The notes beneath the pieces are model-generated. The model was given only the letters and a program-made list of their open reading frames with translations, was not told the DNA's origin and made no database searches. Made by a program: the position numbers and the translations under genes. A stretch of DNA of 64,000 nt from Flavobacterium faecale (GTDB lineage: Bacteria; Bacteroidota; Bacteroidia; Flavobacteriales; Flavobacteriaceae): the NCBI RefSeq assembly GCF_003076455.1, contig NZ_CP020918.1, forward strand, positions 2,640,001 through 2,704,000, read 5' to 3'. This document shows, in pieces, positions 1 through 8,653 of the stretch (the first letter of the stretch is position 1; each line of letters begins with the position of its first letter).

Positions 1-1001
1 CATATATCAATAAGGGTTGGGATTTGTATAAATCAAAATCTACTTATAATGAAAGTCTAGAGGATAATAATCCTTATGAAGGTAAATTATACAATAGCAA
101 AGCTCCTGTTTTTCCTTATGACTTGAAAGATATGTATGAGAAGAATGATGCAGGTGTTTTGCGTTCTACTCCTTATGGGAATGATTTGTTGGCAGAATTT
201 GCTACAAAAGCTATAGAAAAAGAATCGCTAGGTAAAGATGATATTACTGATTTTTTGACGGTTAGTTTTTCTTCTACTGATTATGTTGGTCATTTATTAG
301 GGCCAAGATCTATGGAGTTGCAAGATACTTATTTGCGACTTGATCAAACTATTGCTGACTTTTTGAAATACTTGGATAAAAACGTAGGTAAGGATAATTA
401 CTTATTATTTTTAACGGCAGACCATGCTGGTGCTGAAAATGTTAGTTATTTGAAAGATAATAAATATAACGTAGATGCAATTAGTCCTTCAACTATTAGA
501 AAGAATCTAAAGGATTTTTCTCTTAAAACATTTGGAGCTGATTTGATTCTGAACTACTCTAGTTTTAATTTGTATTTTAACAAAGAAGTGGTTAAAGCTA
601 AAAATTTGGATTTAGATGCTGTAAAAAGTGCCTTTAAATCTTATTTGATGACTCAGGATTATGTTAAAAGGGTGTACACTGAAGAGGAAATCTTACATGC
701 TACTGGTAATGACTACTATCTTAATTTTATAGCAAAGGGATACGATGTGACACAAAATGGGGATTTGGTAATCTTGGATAAACCTGGTTATATCGAATAC
801 CAAGGAACGGGAACTTCTCATGGTACAACTTATACATATGATACTCATGTTCCAGCCATTTTTTACGGTTGGCATATAAAAAAGGGCGAATCTTACAGTA
901 AAAAGGCAATAACACAGATTGCTCCAACTATTGCGCAAAAACTTAAAGTTTCTTTTCCGAACGGTACAGAAGCTCAAGTTCTAGAAGAAGTGTTTGAATA
1001 A
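1..1001 (+). CDS. Alkaline phosphatase family protein, PafA-like (5' end outside window)
   Basis: C-terminal part of a metal-dependent phosphomonoesterase or phosphodiesterase of the alkaline phosphatase superfamily, probably periplasmic. The reading frame is open from base 3 with no stop, so the gene begins upstream; the TTG at 24 is not the start. Visible metal-site motifs are SSTDYVGHLLGP (Asp and His), TADHAGAE (Asp-His) and, near the C terminus, GTSHGTTYTYDTHVP, whose last His is the usual final zinc ligand. The order and spacing match Bacteroidetes PafA, the phosphate-insensitive phosphatase. The nucleophile region lies outside the window, so substrate preference cannot be judged. The gene ends in a terminator shared with the convergent lysA. 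Confidence 0.85.
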   Translation, partial: YINKGWDLYKSKSTYNESLEDNNPYEGKLYNSKAPVFPYDLKDMYEKNDAGVLRSTPYGNDLLAEFATKAIEKESLGKDDITDFLTVSFSSTDYVGHLLGPRSMELQDTYLRLDQTIADFLKYLDKNVGKDNYLLFLTADHAGAENVSYLKDNKYNVDAISPSTIRKNLKDFSLKTFGADLILNYSSFNLYFNKEVVKAKNLDLDAVKSAFKSYLMTQDYVKRVYTEEEILHATGNDYYLNFIAKGYDVTQNGDLVILDKPGYIEYQGTGTSHGTTYTYDTHVPAIFYGWHIKKGESYSKKAITQIAPTIAQKLKVSFPNGTEAQVLEEVFE

Positions 1002-1020
1002 TACTTTGTCTTTATATAAA

Positions 1021-1057
1021 AAAAATAGGCTGTCTTAGAAAGACAGCCTATTTTTTT
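1021..1057. terminator. Bidirectional terminator between pafA-like gene and lysA
   Basis: A perfect 16-bp stem (1021-1036 with 1040-1055) closes a 3-nt loop. It is A-rich on the left and T-rich on the right, so it can end transcription from both convergent genes. Confidence 0.9.
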
Positions 1058-1062
1058 TTATA

Positions 1063-2298
1063 CTAAACTTTAGCTTTAACAGGTAAAGGAATCTGATTTT
1101 TTAACAAATCTTCAAATGTTTCATGAGCACGTATTAAATGTCCTTGACCATTCATCCATAGTACTTCTGCTGGTTTGTATCTTGAGTTATAGTTTGAAGC
1201 CATAGAGTAGCAATAAGCTCCTGCATTTTTAAAACTTAGAATGTCTCCCTCTTTCAATTCGGCTATGCGTCTGTTATTTGCAAAAGTATCTGTTTCACAA
1301 ATGTATCCTACTACAGAATAAAAACGTTCTTTTCCTTTTGGATTAGAAATGTTTTCTATTACATGTTGTGATCCGTAAAACATAGGGCGAATTAAATGAT
1401 TAAACCCACTATCAATACCAGCAAAAACGGTTGATGTAGTTTGTTTAATTACATTCACTTTAGCTAAAAACTGTCCTGCTTCACTTACCAAGAATTTACC
1501 TGGTTCAAAAATTAAGGTTAAGTTTTTACCATATTCTGTACAAAACTCATTGAATCTTTTTGATAATTTTTTACCAAGTTCTTCAATATCTGTTTCGATA
1601 TCATCTTTTTTGTAAGGAACTTTGAAACCACTTCCAAAATCTAAAAACTCTAGATTTTTGAAATTTCGAGCTGCATCAAATAATATTTCGGCAGCATATA
1701 AGAATACTTCAATATCTAATATATCAGATCCTGTATGCATGTGGATACCGATAATGTTCATCTTTGTATTTTCTACAATTCGAACTAAATGTGGTAATTG
1801 GTGAACAGATATTCCAAACTTACTATCAATATGTCCTACTGAAATATTTTCATTTCCTCCCGCCATTACATGTGGGTTGATACGAATGCATACTGGTACA
1901 TTTGGATGCTTAGCACCAAATTGCTCCAAAATAGATAGATTATCAATGTTGATTTGAACACCAAGTGCATTTACCTCTTCTATTTCTTCTAATGAAACTC
2001 CATTTGGGGTGTAGAAAATACGTTCTGGAGCATATCCAGCATGAAGTCCTAGTTGTACTTCTTGGATAGAAACAGTGTCTAGTCCTGACCCCATTTCTTC
2101 TAATAACTGAAGAATTGCGATATTTGACAAAGCTTTCATCGCATAATTAATACGTAATTTTTCTACCTTAGAAAAAGCTTTGGTTAAACGATTGTATTGT
2201 GATTTTATTTTATCTGCGTCATAAACATAAATTGGAGATCCAAATTGTTCTGATAGTTGTAGTAAGTCTTTCGGTTGCATCTTAATATTTTTAAGCAA
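1063..2298 (-). CDS. lysA: Diaminopimelate decarboxylase
   Basis: PLP enzyme that decarboxylates meso-diaminopimelate to L-lysine, the last step of lysine synthesis. The 411-residue length is normal. The PLP lysine is about residue 55 in NYAMKALSN. HTGSDI, the glycine-rich phosphate-binding FGSGFKVPY, EPGKFLVSEAG and the active-site CETDTF follow in the family's order of an alanine-racemase-like barrel then a beta domain. It is probably transcribed alone: a terminator follows and 187 bp separate it from the next gene on the same strand. An alternative start at Met7 would shorten it slightly. Confidence 0.95.
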   Translation of the reverse strand: MLKNIKMQPKDLLQLSEQFGSPIYVYDADKIKSQYNRLTKAFSKVEKLRINYAMKALSNIAILQLLEEMGSGLDTVSIQEVQLGLHAGYAPERIFYTPNGVSLEEIEEVNALGVQINIDNLSILEQFGAKHPNVPVCIRINPHVMAGGNENISVGHIDSKFGISVHQLPHLVRIVENTKMNIIGIHMHTGSDILDIEVFLYAAEILFDAARNFKNLEFLDFGSGFKVPYKKDDIETDIEELGKKLSKRFNEFCTEYGKNLTLIFEPGKFLVSEAGQFLAKVNVIKQTTSTVFAGIDSGFNHLIRPMFYGSQHVIENISNPKGKERFYSVVGYICETDTFANNRRIAELKEGDILSFKNAGAYCYSMASNYNSRYKPAEVLWMNGQGHLIRAHETFEDLLKNQIPLPVKAKV

Positions 2299-2485
2299 AT
2301 TTATTATTCTTTATTGGTTTTACAATGAAAATAAGTTATTCTAACAAAATATAACAAAATGTTTGTTTTGTAAATCTTAGAAATTTTATTTATATTTATT
2401 GTGTTGGTAATATATTGTTTATGAGGTGTTTGTTTGATATGATGTTTCAGTGGTATTGCTGCAGAGAATGATCGTTGAAGTTGAT

Positions 2486-3058
2486 TTAAACGATTTTTAT
2501 ATCATATTTGTCCAATAAACCTGTAATTCCTTGGGTAGCAAATCGTGCTTTTTTCATTGGATTAAACTCGGGATCGATATTATAATGGAATGCGGTTTTG
2601 AAATTTACTCCTTTTAATTGTGTTTCATTAAAGATTGCACCTGATAAGTCTGAGTTATCAAACGTTGCTTGGGTAAGATCACAACTCATAAAAGCAACTT
2701 CTTTTAGAGAACAATTTTTAAAAACTATTTTAGGCATTTTTTTATTCGTAAATGAACTGTAATCTAAAACGCAATCTGAAAACGAAACCTGAAATAAAAA
2801 ATCATTACAGGTATGGAAAGTAATTCCCATCATTTTACAGTTGCTATAGTGTACGGTTTTTAAACTTGTTCCGATTAATTGCATCATTGATAAGTTACAA
2901 TCAATAAATTCACAATCCATAAAACTGTTGTTGGAGAAATCACTATTTGAAAAATCGCAGTTCTTGAAAATGCAATCTTCAAATTGGCGGTTATTAACTT
3001 TTTTACCAGTAAAAATTACTTTTTCGAATGTTTTTTGTACGTGTAGTAATCCTTCCAT
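2486..3058 (-). CDS. Pentapeptide repeat protein
   Basis: 190-residue protein made of pentapeptide repeats with F or L at the central position (for example CIFKNCDFSNSDFSNNSF and later SDLSGAIF). These fold into a right-handed quadrilateral beta helix. Length and Cys/Phe-rich repeats resemble the Qnr/McbG group that mimics DNA and protects gyrase, but most family members have no known role, so resistance should not be assumed. It overlaps the upstream DUF6095 gene by one base (TAATG), which indicates translational coupling in an operon with murQ. Confidence 0.85.
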   Translation of the reverse strand: MEGLLHVQKTFEKVIFTGKKVNNRQFEDCIFKNCDFSNSDFSNNSFMDCEFIDCNLSMMQLIGTSLKTVHYSNCKMMGITFHTCNDFLFQVSFSDCVLDYSSFTNKKMPKIVFKNCSLKEVAFMSCDLTQATFDNSDLSGAIFNETQLKGVNFKTAFHYNIDPEFNPMKKARFATQGITGLLDKYDIKIV

Positions 3059-3279
3059 TAGTCGTTAAATATACTTTTCATTACAAATTGAAGTCCTTTG
3101 AACATTAAAAACACGGACGAGATGCACGCAATGATACCAACAGCCAAAACTAAATAATGCCAATCATTTTTTTGATTCATAAAAGCATTGTAAATTACAG
3201 TTGGGCCTAAAAATAAAAGGGGTAAAGCACCTGAAAGGTATTTCAATCCACGAGAAAGTGTATTTTTATCTGTTGCCAT
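3058..3279 (-). CDS. Small two-helix membrane protein, DUF6095-like
   Basis: 73-residue protein with two hydrophobic segments (about residues 13-32 and 40-62) separated by a short polar loop, so probably an inner membrane hairpin. It lies 5 bp after murQ and overlaps the pentapeptide protein start by one base, giving a tight three-gene operon. The sequence and the murQ neighbourhood match the DUF6095 family of Flavobacteriia; no biochemical function is known. Confidence 0.75.
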   Translation of the reverse strand: MATDKNTLSRGLKYLSGALPLLFLGPTVIYNAFMNQKNDWHYLVLAVGIIACISSVFLMFKGLQFVMKSIFND

Positions 3280-3284
3280 AATTG

Positions 3285-4106
3285 TTATAATTTACTGTTT
3301 TTCCAGTTGTCTACTGCTTTTCGAACACTTCCATTTTCGGTAAGTAATTCAGCTCCTTTTTCGTATGTTACAGGTATTTCGCTCATGATCATTTTGATTC
3401 CTCGATCGACCAATTTACTATTACTAAGCTGCATATCTACCATTTTGTTTCCCTTTACTTTTCCGAGCTGAATCATCGTTGCTGTAGAAATCATGTTGAG
3501 AACGAGTTTTTGTGCTGTTCCAGCTTTCATTCGAGAGCTCCCTGTTACAAATTCAGGTCCTACAACTACGTCGATAGGAAATTTTGCAGTTAAAGAGATG
3601 GGACTTCCAGCGTTACAAGAAATACTTCCGGTGCTAATATTATTTTCGTTACACGTTTTTAGACCTCCAATAACATATGGAGTTGTACCTGAGGCAGCGA
3701 TTCCAACAACTACATCATTTTGAGTGATGTTGAATTCTTGTAAATCTTTCCAAGCTTGTGTATCGTTATCTTCTGCATTTTCGACTGCTTTCCTGATAGC
3801 AGCATCACCACCAGCAATAATTCCTACTACCATATCAAAGGGTACACCAAATGTTGGAGGACATTCTGAGGCATCAACTACTCCTAAACGGCCAGATGTT
3901 CCAGCTCCGATATAAAATATGCGCCCTCCAAGTTTCATCTTGGATACAATCTCGGTTACTAGATCCTTAATTTGTGGCAAAGCTTTTTCAACTGCTACGG
4001 GTACTGTATGATCTTCTTGATTTATATTTGCCAATAATTCATTTACTGACATTTTTTCAAGATGCTCGTATTTTGACGTTTGTTCCGTTGTTTTTGTAAA
4101 GGTCAT
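3285..4106 (-). CDS. murQ: N-acetylmuramic acid 6-phosphate etherase
   Basis: Cleaves the lactyl ether of MurNAc-6-phosphate to GlcNAc-6-phosphate and D-lactate during cell wall recycling, in the cytosol. The SIS sugar-phosphate fold is shown by GAGTSGRLGVVDASE (about residues 69-83), GIAASGTTPYV and GSSRMKAGTAQKL. At 273 residues it lacks the extra C-terminal helices of the roughly 298-residue E. coli enzyme, which is common in Bacteroidetes. First gene of a three-gene operon with a DUF6095 protein and a pentapeptide protein. Confidence 0.95.
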   Translation of the reverse strand: MTFTKTTEQTSKYEHLEKMSVNELLANINQEDHTVPVAVEKALPQIKDLVTEIVSKMKLGGRIFYIGAGTSGRLGVVDASECPPTFGVPFDMVVGIIAGGDAAIRKAVENAEDNDTQAWKDLQEFNITQNDVVVGIAASGTTPYVIGGLKTCNENNISTGSISCNAGSPISLTAKFPIDVVVGPEFVTGSSRMKAGTAQKLVLNMISTATMIQLGKVKGNKMVDMQLSNSKLVDRGIKMIMSEIPVTYEKGAELLTENGSVRKAVDNWKNSKL

Positions 4107-4342
4107 TTTCTATTTATTTTCAGGTAAGTGGTCAAACTTTGCCTATTTCAATGTACTACAAATTTAAGTATTTATAAAAAGAGAAACGATTACTTTATAG
4201 AAAATGTATTTTAGAATTTAAAAAAATATTCTATCCATAATAAAGAGCTGTATTGAAAGGATTTCTATTCGATAAATTGCCACCTTCTTTTTAGAATAAG
4301 AGAAAAATATAGAATAGCTCTTAATATATTTACTTTTGAAAA

Positions 4343-4930
4343 TTAATCCACTTTAATTTTAGGTACAGCAGCGGAGTTTACTAAGTTGGTTATTTTGGAA
4401 TTGTTGGCTTTTACGTATTCTAAAAACTTTACAATATCTTCTTTTTTAGTAAAATAATTGCGGTAGGAGTATGCATATAAAACTAGAAAAGTTCCTCTGT
4501 CATTTTTTTGTTGTTGGTAGCGGTATATATTCCACTCAAGGACATTGTGACCACCGCTCAACATGAACGAAATAACTTTTTCGTCTTGATTATTAGCTTT
4601 TTCAATGTTAGTTTGTACCAGCGGATTATCTTTTTTTAGTTTTTCAAGCTCATTCAGTTTCATGTTACTTGCCTGTTCTACTAATATATCAGACTGAACG
4701 GCCTCTACAATTAACATTTTTTGATAGGTTTCAAATTTATTATCAGATGTTCTAAGGTACTCTTGTTTGTAATAGGTAGTGTTTGGATGTGAACTCCAAG
4801 CGAGATGAAAATTGTGATCTTCAAATTTCAAAATTGTTCCCGTATGTAAGAAATCGACAATAGTGTCTTGCTGAAAAGAAAGCAGTGCAAAGCTGGACGT
4901 GAATAGTAAAAAAAGGGCTATTTTTTTCAT
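4343..4930 (-). CDS. Secreted hypothetical protein
   Basis: 195 residues with an N-terminal signal peptide (MKKIALFLLFTSSFALLSF) and a predominantly hydrophilic mature part. I do not recognise a family. There is no lipobox cysteine and no T9SS C-terminal domain, so a periplasmic location is most likely. It appears monocistronic, with a well-formed Bacteroidetes promoter just upstream. Confidence 0.7.
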   Translation of the reverse strand: MKKIALFLLFTSSFALLSFQQDTIVDFLHTGTILKFEDHNFHLAWSSHPNTTYYKQEYLRTSDNKFETYQKMLIVEAVQSDILVEQASNMKLNELEKLKKDNPLVQTNIEKANNQDEKVISFMLSGGHNVLEWNIYRYQQQKNDRGTFLVLYAYSYRNYFTKKEDIVKFLEYVKANNSKITNLVNSAAVPKIKVD

Positions 4931-4966
4931 TTTCGAAAGGGGGTGAATTACTAACTATATTTGAGC

Positions 4967-4995
4967 CAAATATACATATATCAACTAAATAACAA
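4967..4995 (-). promoter_or_regulatory. Promoter of the secreted hypothetical gene
   Basis: On the minus strand TTG (4995-4993) is followed after 18 bases by TATATTTG (4974-4967), an exact -7 consensus, placing the transcription start about 30 bases before the ATG. The -7 box is one half of a perfect inverted repeat with 4956-4963. Confidence 0.6.
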
Positions 4996-5093
4996 TCTTT
5001 TTTCAGTAATTAAACCAAAACTAGTACTGACTGATATGAGAATTTGAACTGGCAATTTTTTTTTCGAAAATAATCACAGTCAAACGTACTTTA

Positions 5094-5765
5094 TTAAAGT
5101 AAATAGGCTAAAATGATTCCGAGGACTATCATAGATACTTTAGCAATATTAAACTTGTGTCCTTCGCTACTTTCGAAAATTATTGTAGAAGAGATATGAA
5201 AGAGAATTCCAATAACTACCGCAGTAATTTCGGTATTGTAATCGCTTAGCATCGGCACATAAGCAGAAACAAAAGTTCCTAAAGGTGTCATTACAGCAAA
5301 AGTCATCATGAAAACAAAAATTGCTTTTTTATTTAAATGAGAATTTATAAAAAAAGTAGTTAGAATAATTGCGATTGGTAGGTGATGAATTGCAATTCCT
5401 ATAGCAAGATTATCTTTGTGATGTCCTACAGGGAAACCTTCTAAAAACGCATGAATACAAAGACTGATAAAAAGTAACCACGGAATATGAGTCATATTCG
5501 GGTGACCGTGTACATGTCCATGTTCTGCGCCTTTGGAAAAAAATTCTAAAATAATTTGAAACAAAATCCCCATCATAATGAAGATTCCGATGCTTTGATT
5601 TTTAGTTTCATAAACATCTGGAAGCAAATGCATTACTGTCAATGCAAGTAAAAATGAGCCACTAAAAGCTAGTAAAAGTTTTAGGTTACTTTTGTTTTTT
5701 GGCTTAATAACCAAGGCAATACTATAGCCAAGCAGTACCGAAAGTAAAGGTAAGATGTAATTCAT
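5094..5765 (-). CDS. ZIP family divalent metal transporter
   Basis: Inner membrane zinc/iron uptake permease of about eight helices, 223 residues. Typical ZIP metal-binding positions are visible: HLLPDVYE in an early helix, HAFLEGFPVGHH in the fourth transmembrane segment and HHLPIA in the fifth. A short histidine-rich stretch (GAEHGHVHGHPN) between helices is the usual cytosolic metal-sensing loop. Similar in size to short bacterial ZIPs and related to ZupT. No metal-responsive operator is recognisable upstream. Confidence 0.88.
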   Translation of the reverse strand: MNYILPLLSVLLGYSIALVIKPKNKSNLKLLLAFSGSFLLALTVMHLLPDVYETKNQSIGIFIMMGILFQIILEFFSKGAEHGHVHGHPNMTHIPWLLFISLCIHAFLEGFPVGHHKDNLAIGIAIHHLPIAIILTTFFINSHLNKKAIFVFMMTFAVMTPLGTFVSAYVPMLSDYNTEITAVVIGILFHISSTIIFESSEGHKFNIAKVSMIVLGIILAYLL

Positions 5766-5898
5766 GGCGATTTGTAAATCGGAGAAAAATATTAAAATAG
5801 GCTAGCTCGTAAACAGAGTTACATTTTTACTATAACGAAGGTTTATTTTGTGGTTTAAACCATTCGAATCGAATAAAAATAATAAAACGGTTTCGTTA

Positions 5899-6663
5899 CT
5901 ATTTGAAAATCATGATTAAGCGCTCGCTTTCAGTTTTATGAAATTTTTTGAGTTTGTAGTCACCAAAAATGTCCAATAAATAAATTCCGGCTTCGTCCAT
6001 CATGCTTTGAAAATCTTGTAGCGTTAAAGCTTTAACTTTTTCGGTATAATGATATTTTTGACCATTATCTTCAAAATCAATGTCTTTGTATATGTGCCCA
6101 TCTGAAACGTAGCGCTTAAGGTGAAATTCAATTCCGTCAACGATTTTAACTTCTTCGGGAACTAGCGTGTTAACAACCTGGTTTACATTCATGAAATCAA
6201 TTACTGCAAATCCATATTCAGATAAACTTTCTTTAATAGCTTTTAATGTGGTTAGATTGTCTTCGTCTTTTTCGAAATACCCAAAACTTGTAAATAAGTT
6301 AAAGATAGCATCGTATTTTTCTTCGAAAGATTCTCTCATGTCGTGCACTTTAAAGTGCAGGCTGTCGTTGCTATTTTTGGAAGCTTCGAGAATACTATTT
6401 TCGGAAAGATCGGCTCCAAGAACGTCAAATCCTAATTGATTTAAATAGATGGAATGACGACCTTTCCCGCACGCTAAGTCCAATACTTTGGCTTTTTCTG
6501 GCAGATTGAGGTAGTGCGTTATATTGTCCATGAAAAGTTGTGCTTCACGGTAATTGCGCTCTTTGTATAATATGTGATAGTATGGAGTATCGAACCAAGA
6601 GCTAAACCAAGTTGGTCTTGGTTGGTCTGGATTTGAGTTGGATGGTTGCTGTTCTTCGGACAT
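5899..6663 (-). CDS. Class I SAM-dependent methyltransferase
   Basis: 254-residue Rossmann methyltransferase. Motif I is VLDLACGKGRHSIYLNQLG (about residues 60-78), followed by the acidic ribose-binding GADLS; the post-motif region FNLFTSFGYF is typical of small-molecule or protein methyltransferases of this broad group. The substrate cannot be deduced. It is divergent from the RNA methyltransferase at 6.8 kb. Confidence 0.85.
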   Translation of the reverse strand: MSEEQQPSNSNPDQPRPTWFSSWFDTPYYHILYKERNYREAQLFMDNITHYLNLPEKAKVLDLACGKGRHSIYLNQLGFDVLGADLSENSILEASKNSNDSLHFKVHDMRESFEEKYDAIFNLFTSFGYFEKDEDNLTTLKAIKESLSEYGFAVIDFMNVNQVVNTLVPEEVKIVDGIEFHLKRYVSDGHIYKDIDFEDNGQKYHYTEKVKALTLQDFQSMMDEAGIYLLDIFGDYKLKKFHKTESERLIMIFK

Positions 6664-6690
6664 TTATTCTTTTCTGTTTATTCTATCCCG

Positions 6691-6709
6691 CAAATTTAGT
6701 GTATTTTTG
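6691..6709. promoter_or_regulatory. Divergent -7 boxes between two methyltransferase genes
   Basis: TAAATTTG on the minus strand (6698-6691) and TATTTTTG on the plus strand (6702-6709) both match TAnnTTTG and lie 3 bases apart, facing away from each other toward the two genes. No good -33 element is seen for either. Confidence 0.45.
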
Positions 6710-6812
6710 CTGAAAAATAACGCCTTTTGATCTTGAAATGGATTTGGGTTAATTGATAATTTGACGGCAGTTGGTGATTTCTTTTTGCTAAAGCTGTTTG
6801 ATACAAAGAATG

Positions 6813-7982
6813 ATGATAGAAAATAATTTTAAGATGATTGCCAAAACCTTTTTTGGTTTTGAAGAAATATTGGCCAAAGAGCTAACACAATTGGGTGCTC
6901 AAGAAGTAGAGCAAGGTGTACGAATGGTGAGTTTTGTGGGTGATAAAGGTTTTATGTACAAAGCGAATTTAGCATTGCGAACTGCCTTGAAAATTTTGAA
7001 ACCTATTTATTCTTTTAGAGCAAATAATGATCAAGCATTATATAAAGGAGTGGCAAGTATTAATTGGTCACGTTATATCAATGCCAATCAAACTTTTGTG
7101 ATTGATGCGACTGTGCACTCTCAAAACTTCAACCATACCGAGTTTGTTTCTCAAAAATGTAAAGATGCCATTGTGGATCAATTTAGAGAAAGAACAGGGC
7201 AACGACCAAGTATTGATAAAGCATTTCCTGATTTAAGGATTAATATTCACATTGATAGAGATCAAGTATCAGTTGCATTGGATACTTCAGGGAATTCGCT
7301 TCACCAACGTGGGTACAGAACGGCTACCAACTTAGCACCAATAAACGAAGTTTTAGCGGCAGGAGTGCTATTGCTTTCTGGATGGGATGGTCAAACAGAT
7401 TTTCTAGATCCAATGTGTGGTTCGGGTACTTTTTTGGCAGAGGCAGCTATGATTGCATGTAATATTCCGGCAAACATCAACCGTAAAGAATTTGCTTTCG
7501 AAAAATGGAAAGATTGGGATAATGATTTATTTGATAAAATTACTGATAGTTTGTTGGGTAAAATTCGTGAATTTCACCATACTATAAAAGGTTATGACAA
7601 AGCTCCATCTGCAGTGAGTAAAGCCAAAGACAATATCAAAAATGCAAATCTAGAGGAATATATTACGATCAAAGAGGATAACTTTTTTGAAACAGAAAAA
7701 AACTCAGAAGGCAAGTTACACATTGTATTCAACCCGCCATATGATGAGCGTTTGGATATTCATATGGAAGAGTTTTATAAAAATATTGGCGATACGCTAA
7801 AAAAGAATTATCCTGGAACCAATGCCTGGTTTATCACGGGTAACCTTGAAGCATTGAAATATGTAGGTTTGAAACCTTCTCGTAAAATAAAATTATTTAA
7901 CGCAAGCATTGAATCGCGTTTGGTAAAATACGAAATGTACGAAGGAAGTAAACGTACTAAGTTTCAAGAAGTACAGGAATAA
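6813..7982 (+). CDS. THUMP-domain class I RNA methyltransferase (RlmL N-terminal type)
   Basis: SAM-dependent RNA guanine-N2 methyltransferase of the YcbY/RlmL family. An N-terminal ferredoxin-like plus THUMP module (about residues 1-160) recognises RNA. The Rossmann domain has DPMCGSGTFLAEAAM (motif I) and NPPYDERL (motif IV, the N/DPPY signature of amino-group methylation). It lacks the second, RlmK-like methyltransferase half found in E. coli RlmL. I chose the ATG at 6813; an ATG at 6810 and a TTG at 6798 are in frame. 23S rRNA is the likely target by family. Confidence 0.88.
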   Translation: MIENNFKMIAKTFFGFEEILAKELTQLGAQEVEQGVRMVSFVGDKGFMYKANLALRTALKILKPIYSFRANNDQALYKGVASINWSRYINANQTFVIDATVHSQNFNHTEFVSQKCKDAIVDQFRERTGQRPSIDKAFPDLRINIHIDRDQVSVALDTSGNSLHQRGYRTATNLAPINEVLAAGVLLLSGWDGQTDFLDPMCGSGTFLAEAAMIACNIPANINRKEFAFEKWKDWDNDLFDKITDSLLGKIREFHHTIKGYDKAPSAVSKAKDNIKNANLEEYITIKEDNFFETEKNSEGKLHIVFNPPYDERLDIHMEEFYKNIGDTLKKNYPGTNAWFITGNLEALKYVGLKPSRKIKLFNASIESRLVKYEMYEGSKRTKFQEVQE

Positions 7983-8116
7983 AGATTTTTTTTAGAGATT
8001 TACTAAGTTTTAAATACAGTTTCATAGGAACCTAGAAGTCTAAATAACTAAAAAAAAAGATAATGTAAATTGGCTTGATTATCCAAGATACACAGTTTTT
8101 TTAAATAAATATTAAG

Positions 8117-8154
8117 CTTAGCAACTTAGTATATAAATCCCGAAGCTTTGGGAT
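8117..8154 (+). repeat. Two 8-bp CTTAGnnn units and a small hairpin
   Basis: CTTAGCAA (8117-8124) and CTTAGTAT (8125-8132) are the same units as in the tandem array at 35389-35428. They are followed by a hairpin, ATCCCGAAGCTTTGGGAT (8137-8154), that resembles the CCCGAnnCTTCGGG stem of the dispersed repeats. Confidence 0.5.
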
Positions 8155-8173
8155 AATAACTTAAAATAAAACA

Positions 8174-8410
8174 ATGACAAAATTACAAATAAGAGCTTTT
8201 TTATACCAATTAGGATGTTTTGCAATTCTTTTTATATCTGTGCGTTATTTGGTTGCCATGTACACGAATCTCACTGGCTTTTGGATTCCGATGGTAGCTT
8301 TCGTAGTTGGTACTTTGCTTTCACCAAAATTTAAAGCATTAAATACAAAAGATGGCGAAAAGCTATTTATGAAATGGATTTTCATGAAAGAAGTACGAGA
8401 AATAGAGTAG
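8174..8410 (+). CDS. Small membrane protein
   Basis: 78 residues with two hydrophobic segments (about 12-30 and 36-53) and a basic, charged C-terminal tail containing KFKALNTKDGEKLFMKW. It looks like an inner membrane hairpin with both ends in the cytosol. The family is widespread in flavobacteria but I know of no function. It stands alone between intergenic repeats. Confidence 0.65.
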   Translation: MTKLQIRAFLYQLGCFAILFISVRYLVAMYTNLTGFWIPMVAFVVGTLLSPKFKALNTKDGEKLFMKWIFMKEVREIE

Positions 8411-8417
8411 TTTCTTC

Positions 8418-8493
8418 TAGTCTCAGTTTTCAGTCTACAGTCTTCAGTCTACAGTCTTCAGTCTCAGTTTGCAGTCTTAGTCTAGAGTCTCAG
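8418..8493 (+). repeat. Tandem 7-bp CAGTCTW microsatellite
   Basis: Units CAGTCTA and CAGTCTT alternate; the 14-bp pair at 8431-8444 is repeated exactly at 8445-8458, with degenerate units on both sides. It lies in the 3' intergenic region after the small membrane protein. Confidence 0.8.
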
Positions 8494-8540
8494 TTTTAAA
8501 TAATTGAGTGAAAAGAAATAGAGGGTCCTTTTATAAAATA

Positions 8541-8583
8541 AAAAAAAACGTTAGTAGAAAATTTTCTACTAACGTTTTTTTTA
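8541..8583. terminator. Bidirectional palindromic terminator
   Basis: Perfect palindrome centred between 8561 and 8562, with stem core ACGTTAGTAG and flanking A and T runs. It serves the small membrane protein gene and, from the other side, the phnA gene. Confidence 0.9.
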
Positions 8584-8653
8584 TTGCTTGAAATTTTATG
8601 ACTGAAGTTTATTGATCGTTTACAGTAATAAACTGATTACCGTAAACTGAAAA

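Noticed and set aside
24..26. TTG as start of the first gene
   Set aside because: The frame is open to the window edge and the upstream residues continue the PafA-like sequence, so this is an internal codon.
2486..3058. Pentapeptide protein as a Qnr quinolone-resistance gene
   Set aside because: The repeat type is shared by many unrelated pentapeptide proteins and the usual Qnr loops cannot be recognised.
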